Assembly (NCBI GenBank): GCA_020310875.1
Contig: CM035423.1
Coordinates: 130,045,138-130,109,137, forward strand
DNA: 64,000 bases
Reading direction: 5' to 3'
Origin: Ceratopteris richardii
Lineage: Eukaryota; Streptophyta; Polypodiopsida; Polypodiales; Pteridaceae
The position numbers and the translations under genes are program-made. The notes beneath the pieces were generated by a model that had not been told where the DNA came from, ran no database searches, and was given only the letters and a program-made list of their open reading frames with translations. This document shows, in pieces, positions 1 to 10,886 of the stretch (the stretch's first letter is position 1; each line of letters opens with the position of its first letter).

Positions 1-199
1 ACAAATAAGGCACTCCTGATCTTCCCGTAGGTCTGTCCATGCCCTGAGACATTTCTGACTCACTGGTCTCCGAGCTAGGGTAGTATGAGTGGTGGCTCAA
101 CTGCTGGGCCCAGGACCTAGCAGTGTGATTGACGCTAGCCTCTGAAGACCTAAGGCTTTGTCTCTCCCTGGCTAGGTGTCGTCCTGATCGAAGGTTCAT
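1..199 (-). pseudogene. Athila/Tat-like gag, N-terminal fragment (copy L, cut by window edge)
   Basis: Reading on the minus strand from the ATG at 199, an open frame of 66 codons runs off the left edge. It begins MNLRSGRHL and contains SLRSSEASVNHTARSWAQ. The same N-terminus appears in two other places in this window: 46685 (MNLRSGKHI, SLRSSEASV) and 40962 (MNLRLGKHI). Gag would form the virus-like particle of the retrotransposon. The frame is open throughout, but with only the first part present I cannot say whether the gene is intact. It lies downstream of the primer site and leader array of the same element (2113 down to 1105). No domain is complete here; identity rests on the copy comparison. 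Confidence 0.75.
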
Positions 200-1104
200 A
201 TGCCTAACCGATTATCCCAATTTTTTCCCGAGTACAACCTCGTTGCCAATCAATTGGTACCAGTCACTTGATTCTTTTTATTTAATTATTGTGTTTATGG
301 TCTTGTCTGATATCACGTCGTCAGGAACACTTGAATGTTCTTCGTACTTTAGGTTGGTCGTTCCACGTTAGGTTCTTTTCCTTTAGGTTATCGACAGTAC
401 AGAGATTATGTTTTTAACTTGAACTTGAGTTTTTTAGGTAGTCTTCAACTTGATAACTGTCTATCGTCGCCCTGGCTTACTCCTATCTCTACTCGTTCTT
501 AGCTTGAGCTAGGAAATGACAGAGGGAGTTGAGAATAATCCAACCTTACTTGTTGATCCCTTGCTTTATGGTGCTCAAGAACCCGGTTCTCAAGCTTGCA
601 AAGAAACCTTGCTTTGTACGCTCTCAGTTGCTCTCAATGGACCTATAAAGGACCCACGGTTAGCTCAATGCTTATATTCAAAGAACAAAACCAACCACTT
701 TCATTCATGTGACACAAACACACATTTGCATTGCGACTTTTAAGAAAATAATTCTAAAGACCCCTGACTTTGATCCCCCTGGGTATGGTCAACTTCAAAA
801 TAACCTCTCTGAAAATCAACACATTATCTTTATAAAAAACAGTTGAGGGCGTGTAGTATATGCCACGAGCTTTCCAACAAGCCCAAGAGCTCAAAAATTG
901 GATTTCGTATGAAAAAGTTAGGACCGTTCAGGGTTTAGGGAGTTAAATCAGGATTCAATACAAGCTAACAGTCAAACAGGAATACTCGAGTAGCTTGTAG
1001 CACGGCCTAACGATGCAATACTACACCCTAGAGTTTGTCCCACACTTAATCACAATTTAGACCAAGCACTTTGCCTTGAAAATTTGACCTAATTTGCCCT
1101 TCTA
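200..1104 (-). other. 5' leader of Athila/Tat-like copy L, between array and gag
   Basis: This stretch has no gene. Read on the minus strand, 371-520 matches the leader of the plus-strand copy at about 46360-46560: both share a block like CCTAAAGGAAAGAACCTAA and a block like AGGTTGGAATACTCAACCCCTC. This confirms common descent. The rest is AT-rich leader in which I see nothing else. Confidence 0.6.
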
Positions 1105-1740
1105 ACGCGTTCGCAAAGTCTGTCGGTCGCGATTGACAGGTCAGTCGCGATCGACGTGTCGATCGCGATTGACAGGTCCGTCGTGGCTGTCAGTCGCGAT
1201 TGACTGGTCAGTCGCGATTGACAGGGGTTGCGAAAAGTCAATCAATCGTGGTCAAAGCGTCGTTGACTCTGTCGGTCGCGATTGACGAGTCGATCGCGAT
1301 TGACAGGTCGGTTGCGAGGGTCTGTCGATCGTGGTCAAACAGTCGTTGACCGTGTCGTTCGCGATTGACAGAGCCGTCGTGGTCTGTCCGTCGTGGTCAA
1401 ACCGTCGTTGACTGTGTCGGTCGCGATTGATGAGTCGATCGCGATTGATGACTCGATCGCGATTGACACGTGTCACGCGTATGGTCAGTCGGTCGTGGTC
1501 AATCGGTCGTTGACCCTGTCGGTCGCGATTGACAGAGCCGTCGTAGGCTGTCGGTCGCGATTGACGTGTCGATCGCGATTGACAGATCTGTCCGTCGTGG
1601 TTTGTCGATCGCGATTGACAGAATTCTGTGGAATTTCAAAAAACTAAACACATTTTTGGGAAGCTCTAGGCCTGTAGGTCATGGATATGCACTTTGTTTA
1701 GCAATTATAGCAATTTTTCAGTCGGTCGCGATTGACAGAG
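1105..1740 (-). repeat. palindromic leader array, type 1 (GTCGATCGCGATTGAC units)
   Basis: About 16 copies of a TCGCGATTGA/TCGCGATCGA core are visible, mostly as GTCGATCGCGATTGAC or GTCGGTCGCGATTGAC, with interspersed GTCGTGGTCAA variants. The best units are inverted repeats around ATCGCGAT. Spacing is irregular (about 16-65 bp). The array is CpG-dense compared with the surrounding AT-rich leader. It sits between the tRNA-Asp primer site and gag, the same place as the arrays at 39860-40440 and 45405-46055. Confidence 0.9.
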
Positions 1741-2091
1741 CTCGGCGACACACAGACAGTTACTCAGATTTCCGTACCTGCGCAGGGTGCTGGGGATGAT
1801 GATGCGGCCTGTACCTGCAGGATACTCACAAAACATGCAAAAAACAGCACATGCAAATTCGCTCTCTCGCTCTCTCTCACAAGTGAAATGAGGGAAATGA
1901 GGTGGAGATGGGGATATAGTCAAAAAACTGAATTTTTCGCGATGATGGAGATGGACGTGGGAGATGGTGATGATGATGATGGTGATGAAGATGGTGAAGA
2001 AAGTAAAAGAAAATCGATGAGAGTGAAGAAAATACCTACAACTCCAACAAGTCAACTCTACGTCTTACCATCACACGCTCGTCCTCAAAGC
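1741..2091 (-). other. leader of copy L between primer site and array
   Basis: This non-coding stretch follows the primer site on the minus strand. Its first part (GGACGAGCGTGTGATGGTAAG on the minus strand at about 2080-2060) matches the plus copy at 45069-45090 (GGACGAATGTGTGATGGTAAG). A short purine/GAT-rich stretch lies at 1960-2000. Open frames across this segment are not supported as genes. Confidence 0.55.
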
Positions 2092-2113
2092 TCGATCCCC
2101 GGCAACGGCGCCA
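2092..2113 (-). other. primer binding site for tRNA-Asp
   Basis: On the minus strand the site reads TGGCGCCGTTGCCGGGGA and then TCGA. It is complementary to the 3' end of plant tRNA-Asp including CCA. It lies about 8 bases inside the LTR end at 2122. A tRNA-Asp primer site is typical of Athila-type Ty3/Gypsy elements. The same site occurs on the plus strand at 45041. Confidence 0.9.
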
Positions 2114-2121
2114 AAATTTGG

Positions 2122-2837
2122 TGTAGCTCAATGATGAGTAGCACCTCCTTTAATGTCAATCCGGGAAGACGTGAGGATGGTATGAAGACCTCGAGCAAGT
2201 GGCGGCACAAGTGCGTGAGTGAGAAGCACACAAGCATGCACACACATACACACACACGCGCACACACGGCAAGACAAAGAGAGAGAATCAATGGAGTTCT
2301 TTAGATTACTTTCAAAAGCTCTTACAAGTTCGTTTCAGTTACAATCTGACCTCAAAAATGAGCTCTCTAGCTCCTTTTATAGTTTTTGACTAGCTTTTGG
2401 CCCTGTCCAGACCTAGTGTCCGGCCTAGTTAAAAATTAGGTTCCAGGGCTTATTTGGGGGCTCAAACGAGATCTAAAAATTATGAAAATTGGTACGCAAC
2501 TACTTCTAAGGCTCCTCAAGCTCAAGGACTCCTTGGCTTGCACAAAATGGAGCTACAAAAATGTGAAATGAGATTTACAATGATTATTAGTGATAAAAAT
2601 CACTGTTGTTGTAGGGATTTCTTCTAGTGATCTGCCATACATATCTTCAAGCTCCCTACTTGCTCTTCTTCCCTGCATGTCCATCTCTCTGATTTGCATT
2701 AATGTCTTGAAAAAATAATGGCCTACTTGCCAGATCTTCTTTGACTGCCCTGTTTGCTTGTGCTGTCCCTTCGCTCTGACTCCCTTCTTTGACTTTCACG
2801 TCTTGTAGGTCCTGATGTACCAAGGCTACTGCCAACA
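2122..2837 (-). mobile_element. 5' LTR of Athila/Tat-like copy L
   Basis: This LTR of about 716 bp is minus-oriented, begins TGTTGGCAGTAGCC at 2837 and ends GAGCTACA at 2122, next to the tRNA-Asp primer site. It aligns with the plus-strand LTR at 44371-45033. Shared blocks are GGCAGTAGCC at the start, a hairpin like AGTGATTTTTATCACT, GGAGTCCTTGAGCTTGAGGAG, and the promoter block TATAAAAGGAGCTAGAGAGC. The matching LTR at the other end lies outside the window. Confidence 0.85.
2374..2381 (-). promoter_or_regulatory. TATA box of the copy L LTR
   Basis: TATAAAAG on the minus strand lies just before GAGCTAGAGAGCTCAT. The same arrangement is kept at 44729-44738 (CTATAAATAG) in the plus-strand LTR. 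Conservation between diverged LTRs supports a pol II core promoter. Confidence 0.7.
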
Positions 2838-2899
2838 ATACCCCATTTCTTTTAACTTATATTTAACATTACTTCTACCTCTCTCTTTCTTTTTACATT

Positions 2900-3931
2900 T
2901 CCAAGAAAAAACCTTTCCATTTTTATTTCAATTCCAATATTACTAAAATTCTTGTCACATGTTTAGTAATAGGTTTTGGTTCTACATAAGGCCATGGACC
3001 CTACCCATACTACAGAGGATTTTGCTAAGTTATTTATTGAATGTATTTTTCTGCGTCATGGTTTTCCAAAAGTTATTCTATCATATCGAGATGTTCGTTT
3101 TTGTAATCACTTTTGGGTTGCATTATTTCAAAATTTAGGTTTCAAAATAGACTTCAGCTCTGCATTTCATCCTGAAAGTAAATGGCAAAGTGAAGCTACG
3201 AATAGTATTATTTTAGATTTATTACATTGTTATTCTTTAGATAATCCAAGTAATTGGGATGAGAAAATTCCTTTACTACAATTTGCATATAATAACACAA
3301 CACATACACTACTCGATGTGCACCGCATGAAATTGTTCATGGTAAAAAGCTTGATAACCCTATGGTTGATACTTTTGCACAAGATCATATTTCTACACGT
3401 CATTAGGTTCATGAGCACATTAAGAATAGTAAAAAATGCTACATGCAAAATGTTAATAAGAAACGAATAGCTAAGAAATTTAATGAAAATGACTTGCTAT
3501 GGTTACGAATAATTAAAAGACATTTGAAAAACATTTCACAACATCCTAAGGTTGAACTTGCACCACTTTATTATGGACCTTTTCGTATGATTCAAAAAAT
3601 AAATGAGAATGTTTTTATATTAGACATACCTTCTCATTGGAATATCCATAATTATTTTCATATTAGTTTATTGAGTTCCTTTAAAGGAACTTTACCACTC
3701 ACTCCTATTTTAGATGAACCTCCTTTAGTTGAAGAGGATGCTGAAATTTTAGTTCCAGAGAAAAAAATACTGGATTATGATGTTACTACTACATGCACTA
3801 GTCAGCAATATCATAGATATTTAGTTAAATATAAAAATATCTCACTTGAAGAATCTCAATGGATTCATAAGACATCATTAACCCCACATTATGACCGCTT
3901 GATTTTTGTATATCATTCACAGTCACATTAA
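2900..3931 (+). pseudogene. chromovirus (Ty3/Gypsy) integrase C-terminus plus chromodomain-like tail
   Basis: The first frame (2976-3320) reads like the end of the Gypsy integrase core: FLRHGFPKVIL, FHPE, and NWDEKIPLLQFAYNNTTHT. After about 3320 the frame shifts. The new frame continues with HEIVHGKK, has an in-frame TAG near 3404, and then runs through the C-terminal part (GPFRMIQKINENVF, IHNYFHISLL). Its tail (EKKILDY, YHRYLVKYKNISLEESQW) resembles a chromodomain, which in chromoviruses helps target insertion to heterochromatin. The catalytic first half of integrase is missing, since homology starts right after the Athila LTR. Integrase would insert the cDNA; this copy cannot. Confidence 0.75.
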
Positions 3932-4347
3932 CTTCTAGTTTTCCATTTCTATGCATGTGTTTTTACATGGAATGTGCTTATGAGTGTTCAATGATGGGAC
4001 ATATGACTGGCCATCAATGTCCATTTTATTCTTATCAACTAATTTTAGTTGCTTGTCATGATTTAATGTGATTGTGTTTTGATTTAGCAAGTGAAGAATC
4101 ATTAGAGCATGAATGCACATGGATTTGCTCAGATATTTTTGAAGATATTAAAAAGATAGCATTTTTATATATTTTTGTAAAAATAGTAGATCGCTTAGAA
4201 AACAACATTTTGTAAATAAAGTATATTTTCATAAATGCATGCTTTTTGAAGTGCCACCCTCATGTATCTTCTACTCAGGATGTAATAAAATGCCTATACA
4301 TACACATACTCTGATAGACTCATCCATCATAGTATGTGGGGGGAGAT
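3932..4347 (+). other. 3' untranslated part of the chromovirus and polypurine tract
   Basis: AT-rich non-coding sequence follows the integrase stop. It ends in a G-rich purine tract (GGGGGGAGAT at 4338-4347), followed by TGTACCC, a plausible polypurine tract and LTR start. No gene seen. Confidence 0.45.
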
Positions 4348-4489
4348 TGTACCCAATCTTGTCTCTCTCTATTATATGTATGTTCTTATGAGATTTCGTT
4401 ATTGTATTGTCCATGCATACATGCATCTACAAGATCCGATTACAATTATGTATGTATATGTGTGTGTGAGTGTGTGTATGTGTGTGTAA

Positions 4490-4521
<32 letters not shown>

Positions 4522-4935
4522 GTGTATGTGCATGTATGTATACATGTGTGTATATCTATGTGTATATGTGAGTGTATGTGTGTATATGTGTATGTGTGTG
4601 TATATATATGTGTGTGTATGTGTGTGTGTGTGTATGTGTATGTGTGTGTACATGCATGTATGTACATGTGTGTATTTGATTGTATGTGAGTGTATATGTG
4701 TATGTGTGTGTATATGTGTGTATGTTTATCTATGTGTATGTGTATGTGTGTGTATCTGTATGTATGTATATGCATGTATGCATGTGTATGTATATGTGTG
4801 TATGTGAGTGTATGCGTGTGTGTATATGTGTATGTGTGTGTATGTTTATGCATCTGTGTATGCATATGTGTATGTATGTATGAATATTTACGAGTAAGCA
4901 TGTGTGTATGTGAGTGTATGTGTGTGCATATGTCT
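4348..4935 (+). repeat. possible chromovirus 3' LTR start running into a TG/TATG microsatellite
   Basis: Non-repetitive sequence starting TGTACCC (4348-4440) changes into about 490 bp of imperfect TG, TATG and TGTATG repeats. Long open frames in several phases here are products of the simple repeat and are not genes. The LTR end cannot be located. Confidence 0.85.
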
Positions 4936-4986
4936 CTTTATCTCTCTCGTTCTCTCTCTCTCTCAATCTCTCTCTCTCTCTCTCTC
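4936..4986 (+). repeat. CT microsatellite
   Basis: An imperfect (CT)n tract directly follows the TG-rich repeat. Confidence 0.9.
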
Positions 4987-4999
4987 GACTTTATATCTG

Positions 5000-5299
5000 A
5001 CACAAATGTGCTGGGAGAGTTCCATTTTTTTTGTCCTTCAGTAAGCTTTGCATAAGTGATGTTCTAGTGTTGCAAGTAGTTTGCCAATGTTGCTAATATG
5101 TGATGCTATTGCATAATATGATAATCATTGCTTATGCGATGGTCCCCCTTTTTTCCAGGGCAGTCGCTTATATGATGCTATGATTCTAGAGCATCACATA
5201 AGCAACAATACCAGTTTGTTTTTTAATTGGGGGAGTCGCTTCTCTTGTAATGATCCTAAAAAATCCCAAGCAATTATTGAATGACCTAAGCCCAAAACT
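5000..5299. other. unassigned spacer with a hairpin at 5166-5204
   Basis: No gene is visible. At 5166-5204, GCTTATATGATGCT and AGCATCACATAAGC form a 14-bp stem with one mismatch-type pair and a loop of about 10 bases. Related words (GCTTATGCGATGG, AGTCGCTT) recur nearby at 5130-5235, which suggests a decayed MITE-like element, but I cannot define its ends. Confidence 0.4.
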
Positions 5300-5715
5300 A
5301 TATGGGACTTATAAAGTTTTCTTGAACTTGCAATATATTATCCAAAGTTTCTATCAAATTATGTCGAGATAGTGGCACCCTTAATAAATTAGCTTAAGGG
5401 AAAATAGAAAAGTTATAATGGAAAGAGGATCAAGTGAGAAGTTTTGAAGAAATAAGGCTCGCTTTAGCTTTGGCCCCAATTCTACAAATTGTATATCCAA
5501 ACAAGCCTTTTCAAGTGGAAACACATGCAATTTTTTCTATGGTTTGTGCAATGTTAAGAGAAGATGATCAACCAATAGCTCTTGAAATTCAAAAGCTAAG
5601 TCATGGCCAACAAAATTAGTCTACCTATGAACACTAAATGTTTGCAATAACAAATGCTCCAAAAAGTGGCACATTATCTGTATGGATCAAAGGTAGCAAT
5701 TTTTGTGTCTGTGTG
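5300..5715 (+). pseudogene. Gypsy family F reverse transcriptase/RNase H, left part
   Basis: Translated fragments match the end of a plant Ty3/Gypsy RT and the start of RNase H: SFEEIRLALALAPILQIVYP, KPFQVETHAIFS and HGQQN, then STYEH and MFAI beyond a stop. Several frame breaks are present. The reading is cut at 5715 by Copia A1 and resumes after 10820 with the next RNase H residues, so both parts belong to one split element. RT/RNase H would copy the element RNA into cDNA; this copy is dead. Confidence 0.75.
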
Positions 5716-5943
5716 TTGTTGGAGTTAGACGTCTGAGGAAGCACACGAACAACACAAGGAAGAAGAAGAAGCTTGGAGCACAACAAACAATACTGAATGT
5801 ATTACTAGAGAATGTACAAAGATAAGTAGCCCATTAGGGCAATAGGCATGTATACAAGCCAGGGGAAAAAAACCTCGTAAAGAGGGAAAAAAGTGTCCGG
5901 TGGTCCTAGTGTGTTCACACACATCACTACCTAAATATATCAA
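5716..5943 (-). repeat. 3' LTR of Copia A1
   Basis: On the minus strand the LTR begins TTGATATATTTAGG and ends CTCCAACAA. It matches 10593-10820 with few differences and matches the A2 LTRs at 54163 and 59040. It contains the conserved block GTGTGTGAACACACTAGG. Confidence 0.92.
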
Positions 5944-5958
5944 CGAATCCCCCCTGGG
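5944..5958 (-). other. polypurine tract of Copia A1
   Basis: The minus strand reads CCCAGGGGGGATTCG, directly before the 3' LTR. This would be the plus-strand primer in reverse transcription. A2 has the equivalent CCAGGGGGGATTTA at 59026-59039. Confidence 0.8.
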
Positions 5959-6019
5959 AGTGATGCGGTGAACAAGGAGCTGGCACTCATGTATAAGGAA
6001 GTGCCAAGCTATGTGGAAA

Positions 6020-9000
6020 TCACTCCACAAAAGGAAGTAAGCCCAAAGATTTGCGAGTAAGCTTCAAACTTCTCCCTAGGCAGAGCCTTTGTGAAAAGGT
6101 CTGCAATGTTCTCCTACGTGGGCACATATGCCAAGATGATCTCCCTAGCAGAGAACCTCTCCCTAACATAGTGATAATGCACCTCAATGTACTTAGTGCG
6201 AGCATGGAACACAGGGTTCCTCGCAATTGCCAATGTGCTCTAATTGTTAGTGAAGATGGTGGTGGCAAAAGTCTGACCAACACCCAGATCAGCCATAAAG
6301 CGGCTGAGCCACACACACTCAATAGTTGTTGTGAAAGTTGCCCTATACTCAGCCTCACAACTAGAAGTGGCCATAGTAGGCTGCTTCTTGCTCAACCAAG
6401 ATATACATGAGCTACCAAGCATGAAGAAAAAGCCACTAGTGGACACACGAGTGTCATAGCAACCAACCCAATCAGAGTCAAAAAAAGCATGAAAATCTAA
6501 CGGTAGTGATCCCCCCTTGGGATAAAACAACCCAAGTAGCTGAGTACCACTCAAATAGCGAAAGGTGCGCTTAAATGTCTGCCAATGCTTGACTCTTGGG
6601 CAATGCATAAACCTGCTCATCTGTGAGACAGCAAACTGAATATCTGGTCGAGTAATGCATAAGTAAATCAAGCATCCAACAGCCTGCTGATAGAGAACAG
6701 CATCAAATGCATCTCTAGCATCATGAAGACTGAATCGTAAACCTGTCTCCATAGGAGTGGCAATAGGCTTACAGTCTTCAAGGCCAAAACGCTGCAATAA
6801 TGTGTCAATATATTTCGTTTGACACAAAGCCATTCCACCGTCAACTTGCATAAACTGAATGCCCAAATAGTGATGCAAATGCCCCAAATCAGAAACCTCA
6901 AATGAGGCATGCAAATCAGCCTTAAAATCAGCAATATGCTTCTCAATAGGACCAGTGAGCAGCATGTCGTCAACATAGACAACAATGATCAGAAGCACAT
7001 CATTAGCACGCTTAACATATAATGTGCTTTCAGTTGGACTGTTCTCAAAACCATGTGCAATCAGATAGGCATGTATCTTCTCATACCAAGCACGTGGTGC
7101 TTGCTTTAAACCATATAATGCCTTCTTTAACTTGCACACCTGGTTTTCACGCCCTTTCTGCACAAAGCCATGGGGCTTAAAAACATACACTTCTTCATGC
7201 AAGTCACCATTCAGAAATGTTGTTTTTATGTCCAACTAATGTACATTCCAACCATGATGATCTGCAAGTGCACAGATGCTCCGAACAGTAGTCATACGGC
7301 ATGTAGGTGCAAAGGTCTCATCAAAATCAATGCCTCTTTCTTGTGAATAACCCTTTGCAAAAGGCCTAGCCTTATACCTGTCAACTGTACCATCCGGTTT
7401 ACGCTTCAGCTTGTATACCCACTTAGTGCCAATGGCCTTCTTGCCTGGAGGCAAGTCACATAAAGACCAAGTACCATTCTTCATTATAACATCATATTCA
7501 GATTGCATAGAAACCATCCAATTTTTTGAATTTTGTGCTTCATCAAACGAAACAGGCTCATTCTCATCACAGAGACTAGATGCAGCCATAGCATAACAAT
7601 CTGATGCAAAAGAGGCACTATGAGAGCCTGAACGAGTATGATATGATAGAGGTGCATCTAATTTGCTGTCACGCAAAGTTTGCACCAGCCATTTTTGCAT
7701 AGTTTTTGCCTGCTCAATATCAACTCTCTCATCAACTAGTGCATCATGTAAATTTGCATCAGAAATGGAATGATTTGCATCATCACATGAAACCTGCAAA
7801 GGCTGAGAAGTTGCCTCATTGGGACCAACACTAGACTGTCCACCTATAAAAAGAGGCAGCAAGGTATCATACATGTCTTTGGAGCTAACAAATGTCTCCT
7901 TAGTACATGAAAGCAATGGCTGAATATCATCTTCCACAAAAACAACATCACGGCTAACCAGAATGCATTTAGTATGTGGATGATATAGACGATAGCCTTT
8001 ACTTTCAGAATTGTACCCAACAAAAATACATTTTAATGCTTTATCATCCAATTTTCTACGATGTTGTTCAGGCACTAATGCATATGCCAAACAACCAAAA
8101 ACACGCAAATGAGCAACAGATGGCTTGCGATCATGCCAAGCCTCATATAGAGTGATAGACTATAGCGCTTTAGTGGGACACCCGTTCAGTACATATGCTG
8201 CACACATGACAGCCTCAAGCCAGAAACTATGTGGTAAAGCCTAACTCTTGACCATACACCTCGCCATCTTCATGAGTGACATGTTCTTTCGTTCAACAAC
8301 TCCATTCTATTGAGGCATATATGACACTGTACACTGGTGTTTTATCCCACTTTCAGCCAGAAATGCATTAAAATCAGAAGACATATATTCCCCCCCTCGA
8401 TCAGAATGAAGGGTGCCCATTTTACATGCTGACATATTTCAACCAAAACTAAAAACTGTATGAAGCACATGAACTTCAGACTTTGCCTTCAATAGATATA
8501 CCCATGCATGCCTATAAAAATAGGTGTCCGCATAGGACCACAAACATCACTATGTACAAGCTGCAATTTCTGAGTAGCCCGAACTGAACCATCTTTTGGA
8601 AAGGACGAACACTGCATTTTGCCCTAAATACAGCCTTCACAAACATGTTTTCCAGGTGCCTCAAGTTTGGGCAAAGAGGACACCATTTCAGATTTCTGCA
8701 GGCGTAGCAAACTAGCAAAATTCAGATGACCAAAGCGTGCATGTCGAAGCTTTGCATCTGACATAGCCTGAGAATCATTTACTGCACATGCCAAATCATT
8801 TACAGATCTTTCATAGTCTATGAGCTTATACAGCCCACAACATAAAATGCCAAAAGTAATAATCACATCGCCATTTGATAGATCATGAACTGTACACCTG
8901 TCATCAACAAATTTCACAACCAACCCAATCTTGGCTAATGCAGAAACAGATAACAGGTTCTTCTTGATCCCTGGCACAAATAAAGCATCTGACAAAGTGA

Positions 9001-10239
9001 AAGAACTACTATCAGCAGTAGTCAACATGATCTTACCCACTCCCATAACAGGATAAGAGGAGTTGTTAGCGCATGTAACAATATTCCCTTTAGAGGCAGG
9101 CTCGAGTGAAGAGAAGAAACTGCACTGCGAGGTAATATGTTTGGTCGCCCCATTGTCAAAATACCAAACATCTGAGTCTACTGCAGACATGCACTGCTCA
9201 TGAGAAGATGGGTCAAAACTACAGACAGTAGTAAACACCCATTCTTCTTCCTGCATAAGATTATCAGACTTTGTTTTTGGTGTAGAGGCCTTTGCAACAA
9301 CCATTCCAGCCTCTTTCTTCTTTGCCTCTTTAGCAGCCAGTTTTGGAAAGTTCTTTATGATATGGTCATTCCCTTTACAGTACTTACAAACCAATTTCTG
9401 CTTTTCTGATTTCTTCTCATTATTATCTTCCTTCTTTGAATGTGCAGAATTAGCAGATTTCTGCTTACTAGTTGAAGAGCTCCATTTTCCTTTGCCCTTC
9501 TGACTAGCCAAGAAAGCTTGATCTACAAGTCGCATAATGGACCTATTCTACCTTGACTGATCTTCTTGCAACAGAACAGAGACTAACTCCTCAAATGATA
9601 AGGCATTTGGATTGCCTTTCATCATCAACCGAAGAGTAGAAGCAAAACTCTGATATGAATCAGGAAGACCATTCAGAACTTCTGCACAAGTGAGCTATCT
9701 TGTATAACCTCATCAACAGAAATCAATTGTTCCTTTAAGTCTTTGATCTTCGTTAGGAAACTATCCATAGAGTCACCTTCATTCATGTGCTCACTTTCCA
9801 ACTGTTTTTGAAGGTAAGCAACACGAGCCTCATTCCTAGCTTGGTACAATGTGGTAAGTGTATCCCAAGCATGCTTAGCTGTTCTGCAAAAGCGAACGTG
9901 AGGAATAATGGCACGTTTGACAGACAAAGCTATCAATGCATGTGCATGGGCATCTCTTCCATCCCAACGAATCTGCTTTACAGTAGGTGTAGCAGAAACC
10001 GCAGCACGAATAGGAATATGCAGAATATCATCATCTTCGACACCTTCTGCATCAGCTTCAATACCTGCAGTTGTAACAGTTGCAAGTGTGATATGACATT
10101 TTTCGACACCCTTCACAATGTTCCATAATGCTTTTGCAACCAACACATGTCGCATCATATAAGCCCATAACGGGTAGTTGGTACCATCCAACTTATCCTC
10201 AACAGCCAACATACGGAATACATCACTACTTTCAGCCAT
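6020..10239 (-). pseudogene. Copia A1 gag-pol polyprotein, decayed
   Basis: Gag starts at 10239 (MAESSDVFRMLAVEDKLDGT, a UBN2-type gag domain). A 1-base deletion near 9685 shifts the frame. An in-frame TAG lies at 9550-9548. The frame then reads AFLASQKGKGKW, a zinc knuckle CKYCKGNDHIIKNF whose last Cys is Phe, and protease WYFDNGATKHIT. GAG pre-integrase follows (HARFGHLNF, CEGCI then TAG). Integrase (about 8620-8110) is damaged and lacks about 45 bp near 8530 compared with A2. RT and RNase H (8108-6240) are nearly continuous apart from one TAG at about 7236; they contain IGTKWVYKLK, VVYVDDMLLTG and SSCEAEYRA. A CAG-to-TAG change ends this frame at 6240. The polyprotein stop would be at 6022-6020. 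The product would make particles and copy the element, but this copy cannot. Confidence 0.88.
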
Positions 10240-10579
10240 GGCCGGTGACTAAAATACCTTGATGCATAAAATTGATTGTATCTCAAAAAGTTGAGCAGAA
10301 TTGTCGAGATGAATTTTGCTAGACCTGTAGCAGACTTCGAGAAGCTTATAGTGGTGAACAAAAACTGGTATATACCTTTGGCACAAAAGGATGAAATAGC
10401 CTACACAAGCGCTTGATAGTGCGTTCGGAGGCCGAAACGAGCTCAGATCACGATTTCGACACTACATAACGAAGTTGTTTTGATCTCGAAAACATGTTGA
10501 GTATGCTCACCAAAATTCGTGCGATTCTGAGACTGCAACCAGAGGAGTGTTGATGGCGCCCTAGATGAAGTGACGACCT

Positions 10580-10592
10580 GCTCTGATACCAA
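10580..10592 (-). other. initiator-Met tRNA primer binding site of Copia A1
   Basis: The minus strand reads TTGGTATCAGAGC directly after the 5' LTR. This is the standard Copia primer site, complementary to the 3' end of initiator tRNA-Met. Confidence 0.9.
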
Positions 10593-10820
10593 TTGTTGGA
10601 GTTAGACGTCTGTGGAAGCACGCGAACAACACAAGGAAGAAGAAGAAGCTTGGAGCACAACACACAATACTGAATGTATTACTAGAGAATGTACAAAGAT
10701 AAGTAGCCCATTAGGGCAATAGGCGTATATACAAGCCGGGGGGAAAAACCTCCTAAAGAGGGAAAAAAGTGCTCGGACGGTCCTAGTGTGTTCACACACA
10801 TCACTACCTAAATATATCAA
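10593..10820 (-). repeat. 5' LTR of Copia A1
   Basis: A 228-bp LTR, the same length as the partner at 5716-5943. It is delimited by the primer site on one side and by a TG/TA microsatellite on the other. Confidence 0.92.
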
Positions 10821-10823
10821 CAT

Positions 10824-10824
10824 A

Positions 10825-10871
<47 letters not shown>

Positions 10872-10886
10872 GCATACACACACACA
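10824..10886. repeat. (TG)n(TA)n(CA)n compound microsatellite
   Basis: Consecutive TG, TA and CA runs lie directly at the right boundary of Copia A1. They are self-complementary and could fold into a hairpin. Confidence 0.95.

Larger units (their letters stand above)
5716..10820 (-). mobile_element. Copia family A, copy A1, complete with both LTRs
   Basis: A 5.1-kb Ty1/Copia element on the minus strand is bounded by two 228-bp LTRs (5716-5943 and 10593-10820), with a polypurine tract next to the 3' LTR and an initiator-Met primer site next to the 5' LTR. The order gag-PR-IN-RT-RH is typical of Copia. It interrupts Gypsy family F inside RNase H. I see no clean target-site duplication: GTGTG flanks the left and CATAT the right, where a TG/TA microsatellite begins. 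Other copies of the family lie at 34875, 41570 and 54163. Confidence 0.92.

Noticed and set aside
1252..1647. Open frames with RSRLT or NRDR repeats on both strands
   Set aside because: They are translations of the palindromic array and are present on both strands because of its symmetry. The frames at 45539-46080 are the same case.
1105..1740. CRISPR-like array of palindromic repeats
   Set aside because: Plant nuclear context, irregular spacing, no constant-length unique spacers and no cas genes. It is a retrotransposon leader array.
2092..2113. Possible tRNA-Asp gene fragment (GATCCCCGGCAACGGCGCCA on the plus strand)
   Set aside because: Only the 3' end of tRNA-Asp matches and it includes CCA, which plant nuclear tRNA genes do not encode. 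It lies next to an LTR, so it is a primer binding site.
4336..5055. Long open frames rich in Cys/Val/Met or His/Thr on both strands
   Set aside because: They are translations of the TG/TATG microsatellite. The same applies to frames at 21438-21729 and 30653-30906.
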